NCBI GenBank assembly: GCA_028554755.1
Contig: JAPTOF010000003.1
Span: forward strand, 26,824,001 to 26,888,000
DNA: 64,000 nucleotides
Reading direction: 5' to 3'
From: Cordia subcordata
Taxonomy: Eukaryota > Streptophyta > Magnoliopsida > Boraginales > Cordiaceae
The position numbers and the translations under genes were made by a program. Positions 38,402 to 49,342 of this stretch are shown here, in pieces. Within the stretch, counting starts at the first letter, position 1. Each line of letters opens with the position of its first letter. The notes under the pieces were generated by a model. The model worked only from the letters and a program-made list of their open reading frames with translations. It ran no database searches and had not been told where the DNA came from.

Positions 38402-38797
38402 GAGCCTGTTTGGCTGTGCTTATTTTTAAGTGCTTATAAGCAAAAAAAAATTGCTTTTAAGCTAATAATAAATAAGTAGAAATGTGTCTAGAAAAAAAGC
38501 TTATAAGCTAGCTACTGATGTGTTTGGTAAATAAGTGCTAATAAGTAGCAACGATAGTTAAAATGACTAAAAAGAACATGACATTAATTAATGACTAACG
38601 TTTTTGTAATTTGACTGTCATTTTTAAGGGTGTATATGTCTTTTTATTCACTTTAACCATGAGCTTATAAGCACTAAAAAAAGTAGCTCCTAAATTGCTT
38701 TTTTTGTGCTAGTTTATAAACTGTCAGAAGTTAGTTTACCAAATATGTCGATTTTTGTTTTAGGCTTACCAGCTTATAAGCAAAGCCAAACGGGCTC
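38402..38797. mobile_element. Tourist-like MITE, family A, best-preserved copy
   Basis: Left end GAGCCTGTTTGGCTGTGCTT, right end GCAAAGCCAAACGGGCTC, flanked by TTA at 38399-38401 and 38798-38800. 396 bp, with many CTTATAAGC words, no ORF. This copy defines the ends of the family also found at 8421, 10130 and 13977. Confidence 0.8.
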
Positions 38798-40011
38798 TTA
38801 AATAAGAAACATCAAGATCGCATATTATATACGGTTATTTTAAAAAAGCACATTATATGATTAATTTTAAAACACAAATAATTTATTCATGTTTTAAAAA
38901 ATAATAAGTAAACAAATTATAAAAGCATGGTGCATTTTATGGGCGTCTTAAAATTTCGAGCATGAGCCGGTAGGCAAGCTCATTATTAGCTACCTAGATG
39001 TGCGAAACACATCCTGCGGTTCTGCGGACCAGGGCGGCACGTTGTGGACGCACGATGGCTAAAATGCCATGATGATTAAGAAATAATCACTTCGTTTGTT
39101 GGCAACTTGTCATGCTGCATGGGGCTGCATGTAATGACGTCTCCTTTATTGACGCCTACTACCTCCATCTCCCAGACACGTGTCGTTGCCCGCCCATTAT
39201 TTACTCTCACCATCAAAAGCTTTATCTTCAAGAACTTTATGAAGAAGATCTTCTCATAGAGATTCGAACTTTCAAGCCACACTACACCCCTTCTAGTCCT
39301 GATCAGCTAAAACTTCACTAATCGTTCTAGACTTTCATGACGGTGAAGTAGCAGTCTTCTTGAAGGTTATATCCATCGCGAGGTGTATATACTTCAATTT
39401 TCTATTTTTTTTATTGGATATGTATTATTTATGTGTGTATTTTCACAGGTTTGAGTCGTAAAAATACTCTCGCGGAATAGATTCTGAAACGGGGAACAGG
39501 ATAAACGGATTGCAATAAGATTGCTTGTTTGAATTGACTTTTTTTTTTTTTTGTTAATGGAAAAATCACTTTTGTCCGGGAAAAACACTTCTTTTTGCAC
39601 AAGTGCACGTATTATATTTTAAAAAAAAGACTGCGGACAAAAGTTTAATTTCAGTTTTTTTAAGAAGCCAGTTAGCTACTCAAAGAACACTTTTTAGAAA
39701 AAAATAATAATTTAGAAAAAAGTGCTCTTTTATTCCAGTTGGCAAAAGACTTCAAGTTTTTTGTGTAATGGATCATGTTTTTCTATTACTAGAATGCTTA
39801 ACCTGTGGAATCAGTAATAAATAGTACTGCATATAGTTGCCAAAACGCTGAAATTGTTTGGCTAATAAGACTTGTACTCTTCTTGATTAGTAGTTAGTAA
39901 TAGAAGTACAAGTGGTTTTCCTGGATGCGGTTTACTTTCTTTTAGTTAGCAAATAAATGCTTGGTAAAGGTTTGTATTGCTGATTATAATTGTGAAAGAT
40001 ACAATTATAGG

Positions 40012-43000
40012 ATGGAAGATCCGGATGTAGACTGGAAGATAGAGGAGTACTCATCTTCTTGTGATTATTTAGAAGACGAGAGTAAAAGTAATGTGAAGTG
40101 GATCTTGGAAAGTGGCCTACGTATAGGAAAGAAGCTGATGATCACAGGTTTTGTGATTTCATCCGCTCCACTGGTTCTTCCCTCAGTTATGGTTGTTTCT
40201 GCACTTGGGATCACCGTCTCAGTCCCTTTCGGGCTGGTCTTTGCGAGTTATGCATGTGCTCAGAAGCTCTTGAACAAATTGCTACCGATCCCTACATCAT
40301 CTCCATTGGTGGAATGTGATATAATATTTCAGGATGAAGAGGAGAGATATGGAGAACCAGAAGAAAAAGAAGTTGAAATTGAGTACATTAATGTGGAAGA
40401 AGAGGAAAAAGAGCAGATGGAGGATATAAGGGAAGGGATAGAAAAAAGGATCGAATTGGTGAAGGATGAAAACGAGTTGCCTCGGGAGGATGATGATGAC
40501 CTCAAGGACATTAGAGAAGATGATGACGAAAGATTGGCTACTGGAGACGAAACTTCTAAGGGAAAAGGTTACGAGGAAGATGTGGATGAAGAGGGGAAGG
40601 AAGAGGATCCGGGAGAAGTGGTAGATGTAAAAATTGGAGGAGTAAAGGGAGAGGACACTGAAGTTTTCAACAAAGAAAGCAAAGATGAGGAACCATTAAC
40701 TGAGGTGAAACGAATTATAGTAGTGGTTGGCGGAGAGAAAAGAAGGGGTGATGATCTTGGGAAATCGGAGCACTTAGTTGTCGTAGCAAGGGGAGTTGGC
40801 AGAGAAAGTCTGGAGAACCAAATAGTGATTGAAAAAGAACAGGAGGATCTGAAAAAGGGGACTCTAGGTGTATTAGAGAAGATCAGGGATGAGGGTAGTG
40901 CTGGTGATGCAGCAGACAAAAAGAAAAAGAAGAAGAAGATGAAAAAGAAAGGTGGTATAGAAAAACCTGAAGTCCAAGAGGAAGATGATCAAGGAGATGC
41001 TGAAATCGTCAAAGAGTTGGAGACTTCTACTGGAAAAGGAAATGAACATCCAGAGACTCTTGTTCACACAGCGGAGGAAGATAAGGAAGCCAAGACAAAC
41101 TCAGAAGAAGACAAGGAGAATAGGAGTGAGAGTATGATTGAAGACAAAAATAAGAAATTGCATAAAGTTGTGGAGGAGGCAGTGGGATCAGACAAAACGA
41201 GCGGAGAAGGAGCAATAAATGAATATAATTTAGGAAGTCTTGCTGATGACTTGGCTGATCAGGAGTTCTCTGAAGGTCTCCAGAACTATCAAGGTGAACT
41301 CTTAGAAATTGATGGTCAAATGATCGTTACCAGTACATGCTTCTGTTGGCTCTACTTCCAACTTAATTCACTAAGCTTCTCATTAATTTTCAGGAAATGA
41401 AAGAGCAACAGAGTCCATTATTAATGAAAACATGGATCTCATTGAGGTTCCAGTTACATCAGGAATACCTGAGCAGAAACACGATGGAGATAGTCTCCAA
41501 ATGGACACTTCAGTGCATCCCGTAAAGGTCAGTTCTCAACGATTTTAAACATCTTCTAAAAGCCGATATACTTCCACTTGTGAGCCTATTACTGTCTTGG
41601 TAAAGTATCCAACCCTTAATGAGAATTCTTGGAACTCTTGCCATCTTTTCAAACTTCACCCTGTCTTCTTAATGTCATTTTAAGGAGCTTACTCATGCAT
41701 GATCACTTTAATTTATTTGTTTGCAAAATTGAAGATCCAATCATAGTTCGATGGACGTTGTGGAATGTAAGATTGCTCGTAATTGGCTGTAACATGCATT
41801 GAACTCTAAATCATGGGAGGCATTTATCAGAAATCATGCTTCCTAAAGTAGACATAATGTATGCTATGTTTTTTAACTAGATTGTTAACTTACCTTGAAG
41901 GACCAGAGCTAGGTATGACAGACATGAGATATTGTAAATTGATTATTAGGAAATCAAGACTTTCCAACCAACATATCTTTTACACTAAGCTCATACCAAT
42001 TGGGTCTAATTCCTATACGATTGACTTTATTCTGACTCTTCTTCGGTTTTCAACCCGTACCTTATACTTGTTATTGTGTTGAAAGTTTGAAAGATCCATT
42101 TGATTAATAGGAATCATTATGGCAAGAGTTATTAAATGTCATAGTTGACATGAAGAAGTTAACATCTTTCTTTTTCTGTAAAGAAGTGGCTTTGAGAAAT
42201 TTCGGGTCTTACAGCCTATGGTCATGTAGTTACTAGAGTGGGCACTGATCTGAAGTATTTGGACATGATAGATTTTAATTTCGAGAGCAGCCTGCTATGG
42301 AGTTATATTTTTAGACGTATTGAATTACTATATGGAGACATTGTTTGATATGTTCAACATGAGGGAGGATGGATGGGAAAAAATGGGCAAGTGTGAATGA
42401 GTTTAAGGCAGAAATCAAGATTTAGTCACTGCTTTAATATGAAGTTTTTTGAACATTCGATTACTTTTTCGTGCATTTGTCAAGAATAGTGAAGTTGGAT
42501 GTTGATATGTTGATGGAATTTACTTACATCGTGTTTGGAAGCTCTTGTAATATGGAATTCATTTCATTTGTATTTGTAAATAAATTCTATTGTGTGGATA
42601 TGTAAAACAGTTTTAAATCAATTTTATCATTTGTAAATCCGAATTGTGTTTGAAACACACATAAAATTAGAATTAATATGTACATTTTTACTTAAATAGG
42701 ATTGTATAAAAAAGGATAGTGTTGTATTATGTAAATAATTATAGCGATATTTTTGTATTCATAAGATTTTTCGTGGATTTGCCTTTTCGCAGAATTGCAA
42801 ACTCCACCTCTTAGATTAGGATTTGAGTACAACTAGAGCAAAGCTAGGATTGGCAATCTTAGAATTCCAAATGAATTCCATATTTTAATAAAGTACTACC
42901 AAACATAAAAAAAAAAAAAAAAAATTTGAAGTTGCAAATGAATTGCACAAAATTTTGTGAAATTCATTTGTTCCAAACAGTCTGATACTAGTGCGAGTTT

Positions 43001-43307
43001 TTTGCATTCAATTACTTTTAATAACAACAATCGAGAAACAGCAAGAAGGGGCTGGATATCCTATGTAATAATAACCTTTGTGTCACAGGAATCCATTGTT
43101 GGTGACAAAAAAATGTGGGAGCAAATTGATGCGTTGCGAACAATAGTTGGATACAGAGCCACCCCTCAGAAATCATATATTGATGAAGTGAGAGCTTTAT
43201 ATATCTTCACTGGAGTTGAGCCACCATCCTCATTTGAACACACGACAGACCTTGCCCAGCTTAATCACAACCTTCGCTTTCTCATGTCAATTGTAGGAGT
43301 TAAGTAG
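40012..43307 (+). CDS. acidic membrane-anchored protein with conserved C-terminal domain, function unknown
   Basis: Three exons, 40012-41293, 41394-41527 and 43089-43307, give 544 residues in frame. The ATG at 40012 directly follows an acceptor-like TTATAG, suggesting a 5' UTR intron. Residues about 40-90 form a hydrophobic hairpin (ITGFVISSAPLVLPSVMVV and ALGITVSVPFGLVFASYAC), so the protein is probably anchored in a membrane. Residues about 100-455 are extremely rich in Glu, Asp and Lys, with a poly-Lys run near 305, and are likely disordered. The C-terminal 70 residues are the conserved-looking part (MWEQIDALRTIVGY, LYIFTGVEPP, LRFLMSIVGVK). I do not recognise a named family. The second intron (41528-43088) contains a MITE and one copy of a local duplication. 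Confidence 0.85.
41670..42430 (+). repeat. local duplication, copy 1 (inside an intron)
   Basis: Shares long collinear stretches with 46305-46935: AACTCTAAATCATGGGAG, TCATGCTTCCTAA, GATCCATTTGAT, AAGAAGTGGCTTTGAGAAAT and, near the end, GTGAATGAGTTT then AATCAAGAT and ACTGCTTTAAT. Both copies run in the same orientation, about 4.6 kb apart. Confidence 0.7.
42530..42907. mobile_element. MITE-like element in intron 2 of the acidic protein gene
   Basis: Left end CGTGTTTGGAAG with ATATGGAATTCATTT; right end carries the inverse, AAATGAATTCCATAT then ACCAAACAT. A second similar right-type end (AATTCATTTGTTCCAAACAG, 42960-42979) follows a poly(A) tract and may be a nested or older copy. No target duplication was identified. 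Confidence 0.5.
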
Positions 43308-44419
43308 GCTTTCTGCTTTCTTTTGTTATGCTTATGGTTTTTGGGACTACGGATTTTCTTGGTTCAGTTTGTACATTGGTTAGAATCGTTGTTGTTTATT
43401 AGTAAGTAGTAAATTGTTGGCGTGTTAAAGTATCATGTCTAAACTTTTTGGACAAGTGCGTATTAATATCAATCGTGTTTAGTGAGATAATGTCTAGTGA
43501 GATGAGGTTTAGTTTAGTTTAGCATAGTTTATGTATTTAGGCATCAAAATAATGTTGTACATGGGTTTGTGTGGATTTTGAATATGGTGAAAGGAAATAG
43601 ACGATTGATGCCTATAATCATATATTGTTTATATTTGGCGTTCACATGATTTGTTTTGTCAATCTTTTTGCATGCGTCACTATGATTTAATATAACCTCC
43701 CAATTTGAGCCTGTCCCGTGTAACTTATTAACTCATAGTCTCTTATATCAAGATTTTTCTGGTATTTATTTAGTAATTATAATTCCATTTTTATTAAAAC
43801 GTGAACAGAACTTTGACATTATATGATTTTGATTTTTTTCCCCCCTTAGATCATGCTTTGACTAAACGGAGAAGAATAAAAGAACGCATCTACCCAATTT
43901 TATATGATCACAAATTTTAATATAATGAGGAGATCAAAATCCTCTGAACATTAAATTTGACAGGCTTGCCTAGTTATTCAATTAACATCTCAATTTAGGC
44001 CAACTTGAGAGTGCAAAACAAGTTCCTATGTTACATACATAATTCAGAGTAGAAAAGCTGACATATTGACTTTTGTGAGAATAAGAGATTCGAAGTATTC
44101 TTTTGTCTCTCTTGATGTACACAAACAAAAGAATTATCTTTCATTCGTAGGCTTTTCCGTGGAAGTAATTGTATGATAGTGTAATTACTTTTAGAATTTA
44201 TGAGTTCCTAGAAAAGGTCAATTTTTTTGCTGCGCAAGTAAAGATTTTATTAACTAAAGAAAAAAGGATTTACATTTTACAAAAGGTGAGCTTTGTTTGA
44301 ACTGAAAAAAAATGTTGGATTATTCTTTATCATATTTTTATTTTATTCTTGTTTCAGTTGAGATGTCCATGACATATGAGAAATCTTGAAATTTATTTCT
44401 GATGCATTACTTATGGATC

Positions 44420-44625
44420 ATTAAGGCCTCTGAGGATTTTTTTAATACAAAAATTAGAAAAATGATATATACTTTTTATAATAATTATTTGGATTAGATT
44501 TTAAAAATTAAAAATTTAAAAATATTTCAATTTTCACTTTCAGCTTTTTTTAGAACATGAAAATTTTAAACTTTTGTGTAAAAAATATTATCTTTTAAGA
44601 AAAAAAAGCTAACCCATGCGAACCT
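44420..44625. mobile_element. MITE, family B, decayed copy
   Basis: CAGCTTTTTTTAGAAC, AAGAAAAAAAAGCTAACCCA and GCGAACCTA match the right half of the element at 61880-62122 with scattered changes; the left part is barely recognisable. Confidence 0.4.
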
Positions 44626-45613
44626 AAAAATACGGACCATTCTATTTATTTTTGTTGTCGAGAAAATTTGGCCTATATTTAAAATTAGATATTGAGATTC
44701 TAATTTTTCATCAAAAAGTAACTATAGTGATATATTTTGTATTTGTGTAAATATATGTCTAAACCTTGGAGGTTAAACATATAAAGCTTTCTTTTAGAAA
44801 TAGAACATATGATTAATTATATATATTTGTTATATAGCACTTAAAAATATATGTATAGCACTTTTAACCATCATATTTAAAGGTAACAAATACTTAATAT
44901 TTTGTTAAACATCAATATACTTAAGTATTTATTTCACCACACATTTGAATTAATTTTATCTTTTCTCTCCATTTGTAATCCCTATATAAAGTTTTCATCC
45001 TTCAAAGTATGTCCAATTTCAAATTACTTATTAGTTAATTATTCAACAATAAGCAATAGTTGAATAAATGACTTGATCTTTATTAATTAGTTCTTTTTAA
45101 CACATTATTTTAAATAATTAATTATATTTTAAAGAAATATTGCACTTTAATTATATATTTTATTATTTATAAACATATTTTATCTCAATGTTTGCTATTT
45201 AATTTTTTATAATCCTTTTACTTTTTCATTATCCTCTACACTTTACTTTTTTTTTTTTGGTAACAAATAGAAAATGAAGATGTAAGATTTTAGATAATTT
45301 AGATACCATATTACCAATAAACATGAAAATGAAAATACTAAAAGAAAATAGAATAATGCAAATAAACCTGGTAATTCAAATAACGATTTGAGCATATGTG
45401 AACAAAAAATATCAAATCCTTATATTCATTTATCTCATTCATCTTCCTAACCAATCCATTTTTCTAACAAACAATTCAAAATCGAGCCTATCTACTAATC
45501 AACTATTATTATACATCTCTAACTGAAAATACTTATCACAAAAATTATGAAAATAATATTGATAATAGAAAATTAAACCATGGAGACTCTTTGCTAAGAT
45601 CAAACTCTTAACC

Positions 45614-45621
45614 CTATAAAT
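45614..45621 (+). promoter_or_regulatory. TATA box of the prolamin-like gene
   Basis: CTATAAAT about 80 bp upstream of the ATG at 45701, leaving room for a start site near 45645 and a 5' UTR of about 55 nt. It is the clearest core promoter in the window. Confidence 0.6.
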
Positions 45622-45700
45622 GTAGCATACTGAAACTTAACTTTCCATAAACCAGATATCAAAGAAAAAAGATCTTGCTTTTTAGTTGCTTGTTTGAATC

Positions 45701-46192
45701 ATGGAAAAAACTTCAGCAGCATTTATAATCTTTTCATCCCTTTGTGTTTGTCTGTTGCTTTCTACTCCCACAGGAGGGTTTCCGCCATTTGATAATGAGC
45801 CATCGTGGTGCCCGCCTTCATGGGCACCATTCAATCCTTACATCCCATTGCTTCCAGGTTGCGTTTCGCAATATTATCAATACCAGCAATATTATCATCT
45901 GTCTGAGCCAACCTACCAATACCCTCCTCCACAGCAGCCGTATCAGCCGTCGCCGGAGCAGCCCAACCAGCCGTTTCAACCACCGCAGACTGGCGGGGAT
46001 AATCAAGATTGCCTCAAAGCGAGTAATATTATAAGCACTTGCACGCAGAAGGACTCGTATTCATATTCATGGTCGTATTCCATTGATGCCAGGTGTTGCA
46101 CTGCTGCCATTTCTGTTAACAACGTTAATGGTTGTAGCCCTGAGGTTGCTCAATGGATACAGTGGGTTAGGTCTCAGTGTCCTCAACAGTGA
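45701..46192 (+). CDS. prolamin-like (ECA1/EC1-type) secreted cysteine-rich protein
   Basis: Intronless ORF of 163 residues starting at the ATG at 45701. Residues 1-26 are a signal peptide (AAFIIFSSLCVCLLL then STPTGG). A Trp/Pro-rich segment (WCPPSWAPF) and a Pro/Gln/Tyr linker (about 60-100) precede the prolamin-like domain, which shows the pattern C-x10-C, CC, C, C: DCLKASNIISTC, DARCCTAAI, NGCSPEV, RSQC. This family includes egg-cell secreted proteins and ECA1 gametogenesis-related proteins and is secreted to the apoplast. Expression in reproductive tissue is inferred from the family only. A TATA box and an AATAAA at 46233 frame the gene. The Pro/Gln/Tyr linker is unusually long for the family. 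Confidence 0.85.
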   Translation: MEKTSAAFIIFSSLCVCLLLSTPTGGFPPFDNEPSWCPPSWAPFNPYIPLLPGCVSQYYQYQQYYHLSEPTYQYPPPQQPYQPSPEQPNQPFQPPQTGGDNQDCLKASNIISTCTQKDSYSYSWSYSIDARCCTAAISVNNVNGCSPEVAQWIQWVRSQCPQQ

Positions 46193-46232
46193 TGATGTTG
46201 GTCGTTTAGTTATGGCTTTCTTCTTTAGATTC

Positions 46233-46238
46233 AATAAA
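46233..46238 (+). terminator. poly(A) signal of the prolamin-like gene
   Basis: AATAAA 40 bp after the stop codon. Confidence 0.55.
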
Positions 46239-46304
46239 AGGTTTTAGTGTAAGGAGGTTTAAGTTGGAGGAGTTATTATTCTTTGTACTGTGTTTTAGTG
46301 TTAT

Positions 46305-46935
46305 TAGTCTTTCTTAATAAATATCATTTCGTAAGAGCTTATTCATGCGTTCACTTCATTCATTGGTTCGCAAGATTGAACATCATAACTGGCAGTGACG
46401 TGCATTTGAACTCTAAATCATGGGAGACATTTATGAGAAATTCATGCTTCCTAATAAAATGTCCATAGTTATGAAGTAGACAATTGATAATCTAGCTCAT
46501 ATCAACAAAGGATCGAGTAGTTTCCAATGCTATGACTTTATTTTGACTTTTCAACTCATACCGCTTTCTTGTTATCATATTGAAAAATCCATTTGATCAA
46601 ATACTAATTAACTATTATGGACAAGAGTTTTTAAAAACCATAGTTGACCTAAAGAAGTTAAGCTTGTTTCTTGTTCGGTGGAACTCAACATAAAGAAGTA
46701 GCTTTGAGAAATTTCGAGCCTTATAGCTTATCGACTATATGGAAATGTTGTTTAATTGAATTGGATGTATTCCTACTTGCGAAGAAATGAAAAAACTTAC
46801 TTACCTTGCAAAAGAATGGCGAAAAAAAAAAAAGAAGGAAATGTTGTTTAATTCATATGTTTAATATGAGAGAAGATGGATAAATGTGAATGAGTTTCAG
46901 GTAGCAATCAAGATCTAGTTACTGCTTTAATCGAA
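46305..46935 (+). repeat. local duplication, copy 2 (3' flank of the prolamin-like gene)
   Basis: Collinear partner of 41670-42430, beginning around CTTAATAAATATCATTTCG and GAGCTTATTCATGC. This copy lacks some sequence present in copy 1 and has its own small insertion (46750-46840, with a poly(A) tract). Confidence 0.7.
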
Positions 46936-46982
46936 CCTTTTGGTAGAGATCTAGTCACTGCTTTAATCGAACTTTTTGGTAG
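46911..46982 (+). repeat. 36-bp tandem duplication
   Basis: Two adjacent units beginning AGATCTAGT and ending TTTTGGTAG, differing at two positions, at the end of duplication copy 2. Copy 1 has one unit, so this arose locally. Confidence 0.85.
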
Positions 46983-47710
46983 CAAACTTGAAGAGATCTT
47001 GTAAAGGGTAGGTGGATACGAAAGAGTGCCAAGCAGGCGGCAGCCTCTTGGTGAAGGTCAGGGTCAGAGCAGAGCCAAAATTTAAGTATACGGGGCCAAA
47101 TTGAATTACTAAAAATTTTTTACTCAAAAAATTAATAAAAATTTTTAACAAAATATCTTTTATATATGTACACACACATATTCCTATACTCATTACATTA
47201 TAGAATAAAGATGATGCACTAAGCAAATAAAAGAGTTTTCTGAATTCTCCAAACACATTTGTATATATATATAACCATTTCTCATTTATTGACCCAAAAA
47301 ATTATATATTGCATATATATATACTTCTCTTATATGGCATAAAAATAATAAAAAGAGATCAAATGCTTAAATTATTGACTACGTCTTTCTCTACAAGAGA
47401 GATATTATGACCGAGTAAAATATAATTAACAAAGATGTCAAAGCTTATATATCGCTAATTAAATTTTTAGCACAGAGTTTATGACATTATTATTGGGGAT
47501 CACTAAAATTAACTAAATAGTCAGTAACATTTCAGATTTTAAATTGCTAATTAACTTTAACAAAATTTTCAATGAGAGAAATAAATAATAAAATTATATA
47601 TTTACTATTATTTTTTATTTTATGTTGGGGGGAGTTGGCAAAAGTATAAATGTACACTTATTTTTTGCTAAATAAATACAAAAAACATTATTTATTTTAT
47701 CATTTTCTTT

Positions 47711-48251
47711 AGCCAAAACACTATTTCTCAAAATTATAGTTATTAGGTAAAATACTGTTTCAAGTAATTTTTAGTGTTTCAACCAGAAGATTCTAACATT
47801 TCACAAAAGCTAGCAGTGGTTCACCTTTTTTGTAACTCGACCGTTTCTAATTTTTTTAGAAATCTTAGTCTCTCTTCAATCTTTTTTTTACATTTTTACC
47901 TTTTTGTTCACAAATACAAATTAGAAAAAGATAAAAATAAATTTCAAATTCTGTTCAGATCAAAATATATTTAAAAGTATAAGTTTTATTAGTCAATTTA
48001 TTTTTTATTTTGAAAAAATATTGAATCCATTAAAATTTTTTTATAATATTGATACCAATGATTTATCAAAAAATAATTTTATTATATTTTACTAATAAAA
48101 TGTTATTATAAAAAACATATATTTGATTATAAAATAAATTACTTTATCCCAATAATAGTGATACACATTATAATTATCATGACAATAATAACATGATATC
48201 AATATATTTTTCATCATTTTACTTTCAATAGCTAATTTTGTCGAACAAATC
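47711..48251. mobile_element. family D MITE, diverged and deleted copy
   Basis: Parallel words along the whole length with 36786-37554: GTTTCAAGTA, AAAAGTATAAGTTTTATTAG, ATTAAAATT then AATATTGAT, TTTATCAAAAAATAA, AATAATAGT, ATTACAATTATC-like ATTATAATTATCATGA, and the end AGCTAATTTTGTCGAACAAA. Outer termini are eroded. Confidence 0.6.
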
Positions 48252-49342
48252 TTAACAACTAATATGCCCAAAAACAAAAACAATTCCTCAGACTTCGTAT
48301 TTCAATCATCTTCATACTTAACTAGAATGTCTTCCAGTGTGCACGGGGTTTGATATTAATATAATATAATATTAAAATTATATAACGATTTCAAAATTAA
48401 AAAGTATTTTTGATAATTATTTCGATATTTATATGATATTTTTATATTTTTATTATTGTTAATTGTCAAATTTGACAATTAATGTGAGGGATAAAATGTA
48501 AATATATTTTGTCATATTAAATTTCCTACATTGGTTACAACTTTTATATTTTTATAAAATTTAATTTACTAATTTTAGAAAAAAAAAAATATGATGATGT
48601 AGCATAGAGAAATAATTTTGTCATTCATTTTATTTTATTTTTTTATTTTTTTGGATTTTCATAGTTAATTTTGTAATTATTACAAATTTTTTAAAATGAC
48701 AACCCACTTATATAGCATGGAATAAATGGCAACAAAAAATTTTAGCTTATTGTAAAAGGCAAGCAATAAATTAACTCGTTGTAAATGGCAAGTTATGTGT
48801 GGGGCTAAAATAGTACTTACATTTTATTAACGGATGAAATATCTAATACACCAAATGTGTAATAGGTGTAAATAAAGAATAAATGGGCAATATTGTCTTT
48901 AATGAATTTTTAGTGGCTAAGAATAATGTGAACGCGACGTGACAAAAAAATAAACATTAGTTGAATAAGGTTCACCACATGGCAAACAAATAAAGGCCAA
49001 CAGTATAAGAGGGAATTAATCTTATACATCTGGTTTTGGTTTATATTGTAGTATAAATTACATATAAAAAATTTGACTTTCAATTTAATTATATTTATAT
49101 TGCTACGCAAAATACCTCACCTTGTGTATAAGTTTTTCCTCCAACACAACTCATTATAATTCAAAATTTAAATATAACAATGCTTGCCAACTACTATATA
49201 CATTTTATCCACTTGCCAAACCCAATATCAAAATTCGTTCCTTGGCCTTCATGTTTCAAATATGTTCATACTCTATTATATATAAATTATAAGAGAAATT
49301 GACTTTTAACTTAATTATTTATATTATCGAAAAAAAGAATAA

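Larger units (their letters stand above)
36162..40011. other. MITE-rich spacer
   Basis: Holds the PPR 3' UTR, a 769-bp MITE (36786-37554) with an AAT microsatellite, a family A MITE (38402-38797) and the upstream region of the acidic membrane protein gene. The stretch 39524-39740, beginning GTTTGAATTGACTTTTTT, may be a further decayed family B element. No gene is seen. Confidence 0.55.
43308..45700. other. AT-rich spacer
   Basis: Very AT-rich, especially 44700-45300. Holds the 3' UTR of the acidic protein gene, a decayed MITE near 44420-44625 and the promoter of the prolamin-like gene. No ORF of interest. Confidence 0.55.

Noticed and set aside
40329..41067. Ser/Phe-rich open frames on the minus strand
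   Set aside because: Antisense shadows of the Glu/Lys-rich exon of the acidic membrane protein.
46963..47256. 97-codon minus-strand open frame
   Set aside because: Starts in a tandem duplication and runs through AT-rich dispersed repeat; no domain.
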